Of a stretch of 64,000 bases of DNA, positions 63,160 through 64,000 are shown piece after piece. The first letter of the stretch is position 1; each line of letters opens with the position of its first letter. The stretch spans positions 1,054,001-1,118,000 of the forward strand of contig JAUCEF010000011.1 in assembly GCA_033558025.1 (NCBI GenBank). Reading direction: 5' to 3'. Position numbers and translations under genes: made by a program. The stretch comes from Phytophthora sp. 'mugwort'. Lineage: Eukaryota > Oomycota > Peronosporomycetes > Peronosporales > Peronosporaceae. A model generated the notes under the pieces. It saw nothing but the letters and a program-made list of their open reading frames with translations, had not been told where the DNA came from and did not search any database.

Positions 63160-64000
63160 TATTGCACAAAATAAATTCATTTTTCGTCGAGAAGTACCGT
63201 AAGTGCAGGACGTTGTGTGTTACATGGATTGGACTGCCCGAATTTCGTGCACGTCTTGTGTATATCATAACAAATAATAGTCGGTACTTTGCAGACGACG
63301 AAGAGACCTCCGTTGGTCAGGCTGTACTGGTAGGGGGTATTGCATATTTAAAGGAAGGGCGGGTCGCGCGAAGCTTGTGGGAGTTTCACAATGAGGGGTT
63401 ATCGTGCATTTCACAGACTGAGTCCGACACCCGGTATCTTGTTCTTTTGTGTCCACCGGGACCCCAAGCGAATAGCTAGCGACACACGTTTTTGACCAAT
63501 GACAGAAGCACAGTTCAGAGCCCACAGAATAGACTCCTTTCCAAGGCAGCTACCGAGCTTCCACCCCGAGATATTCACGCCCTGCTGCCACAGAGGCTTC
63601 TGGATGTATGCTGCTGAGAAAGGGAACCGACATCTCGGCGAGCGCTGCATGCCGCCCGGTCGGCGCCGTTACCCAAGAATATACCGCTGATGTTGACGCC
63701 CCTCAGGTTCTACAAGACGTGGTAATATTACGCCGACCACAGCACCCCAGTCTATCGACGAGCAAAGCCCGCAACAGCTTTCTGCTCTGAAGCGCATCGA
63801 GACGCTTTAATGAGAGCAGCGCTTATCGCGGAGGTGACGACGCTTGCGTATGCAGTTCGAACAGCTGACATTGGCCAAGTCGAGACTCGTTTGGCGGCGG
63901 TAGTGGAGTGTATGGGGGGTTAGATTGCCTTGGTCATCCCCCAGCTGCTCGGACACGGGTGCTTGGTATTACCCGTGATGTAGCAAGAGAAAGGGACACA
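63160..64000. other. End of window, no recognised gene
   Basis: Short + frames (63,162-63,479 and 63,499-63,690) overlap - frames and have no motif. A somewhat more GC-rich last 300 bases may enter another repeat. Confidence 0.4.

Noticed and set aside
28000..64000. RXLR or Crinkler effector genes and CRISPR arrays
   Set aside because: No RXLR-EER or LFLAK-type start was seen in the open frames and no regularly spaced direct repeats occur; CRISPR would not be expected in this organism.

Overview
The window looks like nuclear DNA of an oomycete, most likely Phytophthora or a close relative. The reasons are compact GC-rich genes, short introns (62-137 bases, donors such as GTRNGT or GTACGT and CAG/TAG acceptors), a stramenopile-type fusion of aspartokinase with a homoserine dehydrogenase-like domain, and an abrupt change into an AT-richer, transposon-filled stretch with Mutator-like, PIF/Harbinger-like and Tigger/pogo-like relics. 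The species is inferred; nothing here names it.

Bases 1 to about 28,000 are a gene-dense island. In order they hold: the end of a membrane protein (+), a GGC1-type mitochondrial GTP/GDP carrier (-), a mitochondrial Rieske protein (-), a large alpha-helical protein of unknown function (-), an Orai-like channel (+), an aspartokinase/homoserine dehydrogenase-like fusion (-), a second Orai-like channel (-), a WGR-type poly(ADP-ribose) polymerase (+), the CAAX protease STE24 (-), a guanylate-binding-protein-like coiled-coil protein (+), a longin-like protein (+), a class IV aminotransferase (-), complex I subunit NDUFS6 (+), retromer subunit VPS35 (-) and a small coiled-coil protein (-). These are housekeeping genes on both strands with no operon logic. 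The two Orai-like copies flanking the aspartokinase gene are the clearest local duplication.

From about 28,000 to 52,700 intact host genes disappear. The stretch holds a gag-like relic, a decayed DNA-virus or Polinton-like insertion (an A32/FtsK-type packaging ATPase on -, a fibre-like protein ending in a peptidase-S74-like chaperone on +, and further fragments), a PIF/Harbinger transposase relic, a FAR1/MULE transposase relic, and a structure with two nearly identical arms of about 2 kb in inverted orientation (about 43,825-45,810 and 49,772-51,759). Another Harbinger-type pair of relics lies between those arms, and TTAA occurs at both outer ends.

One intact, intronless host gene at 52,801-55,806 stands alone in the repeats: a single-chain fusion of HMG-CoA synthase with a beta-ketoacyl synthase, with all expected catalytic residues in both halves. 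Beyond it the window is again transposon-derived: a Ulp1-like protease and a MULE transposase whose FAR1 module lies on the opposite strand next to interlocking palindromes, then a Tigger/pogo relic to about 63,160.

The best leads for new biology are the HMGS-ketosynthase fusion, the Orai pair with altered pore residues, the apparently inactive homoserine dehydrogenase half, the guanylate-binding-like protein with broken GTPase motifs, the viral insertion and the long inverted-repeat structure. All splice sites were chosen by eye from GT-AG signals, reading frame and family similarity.
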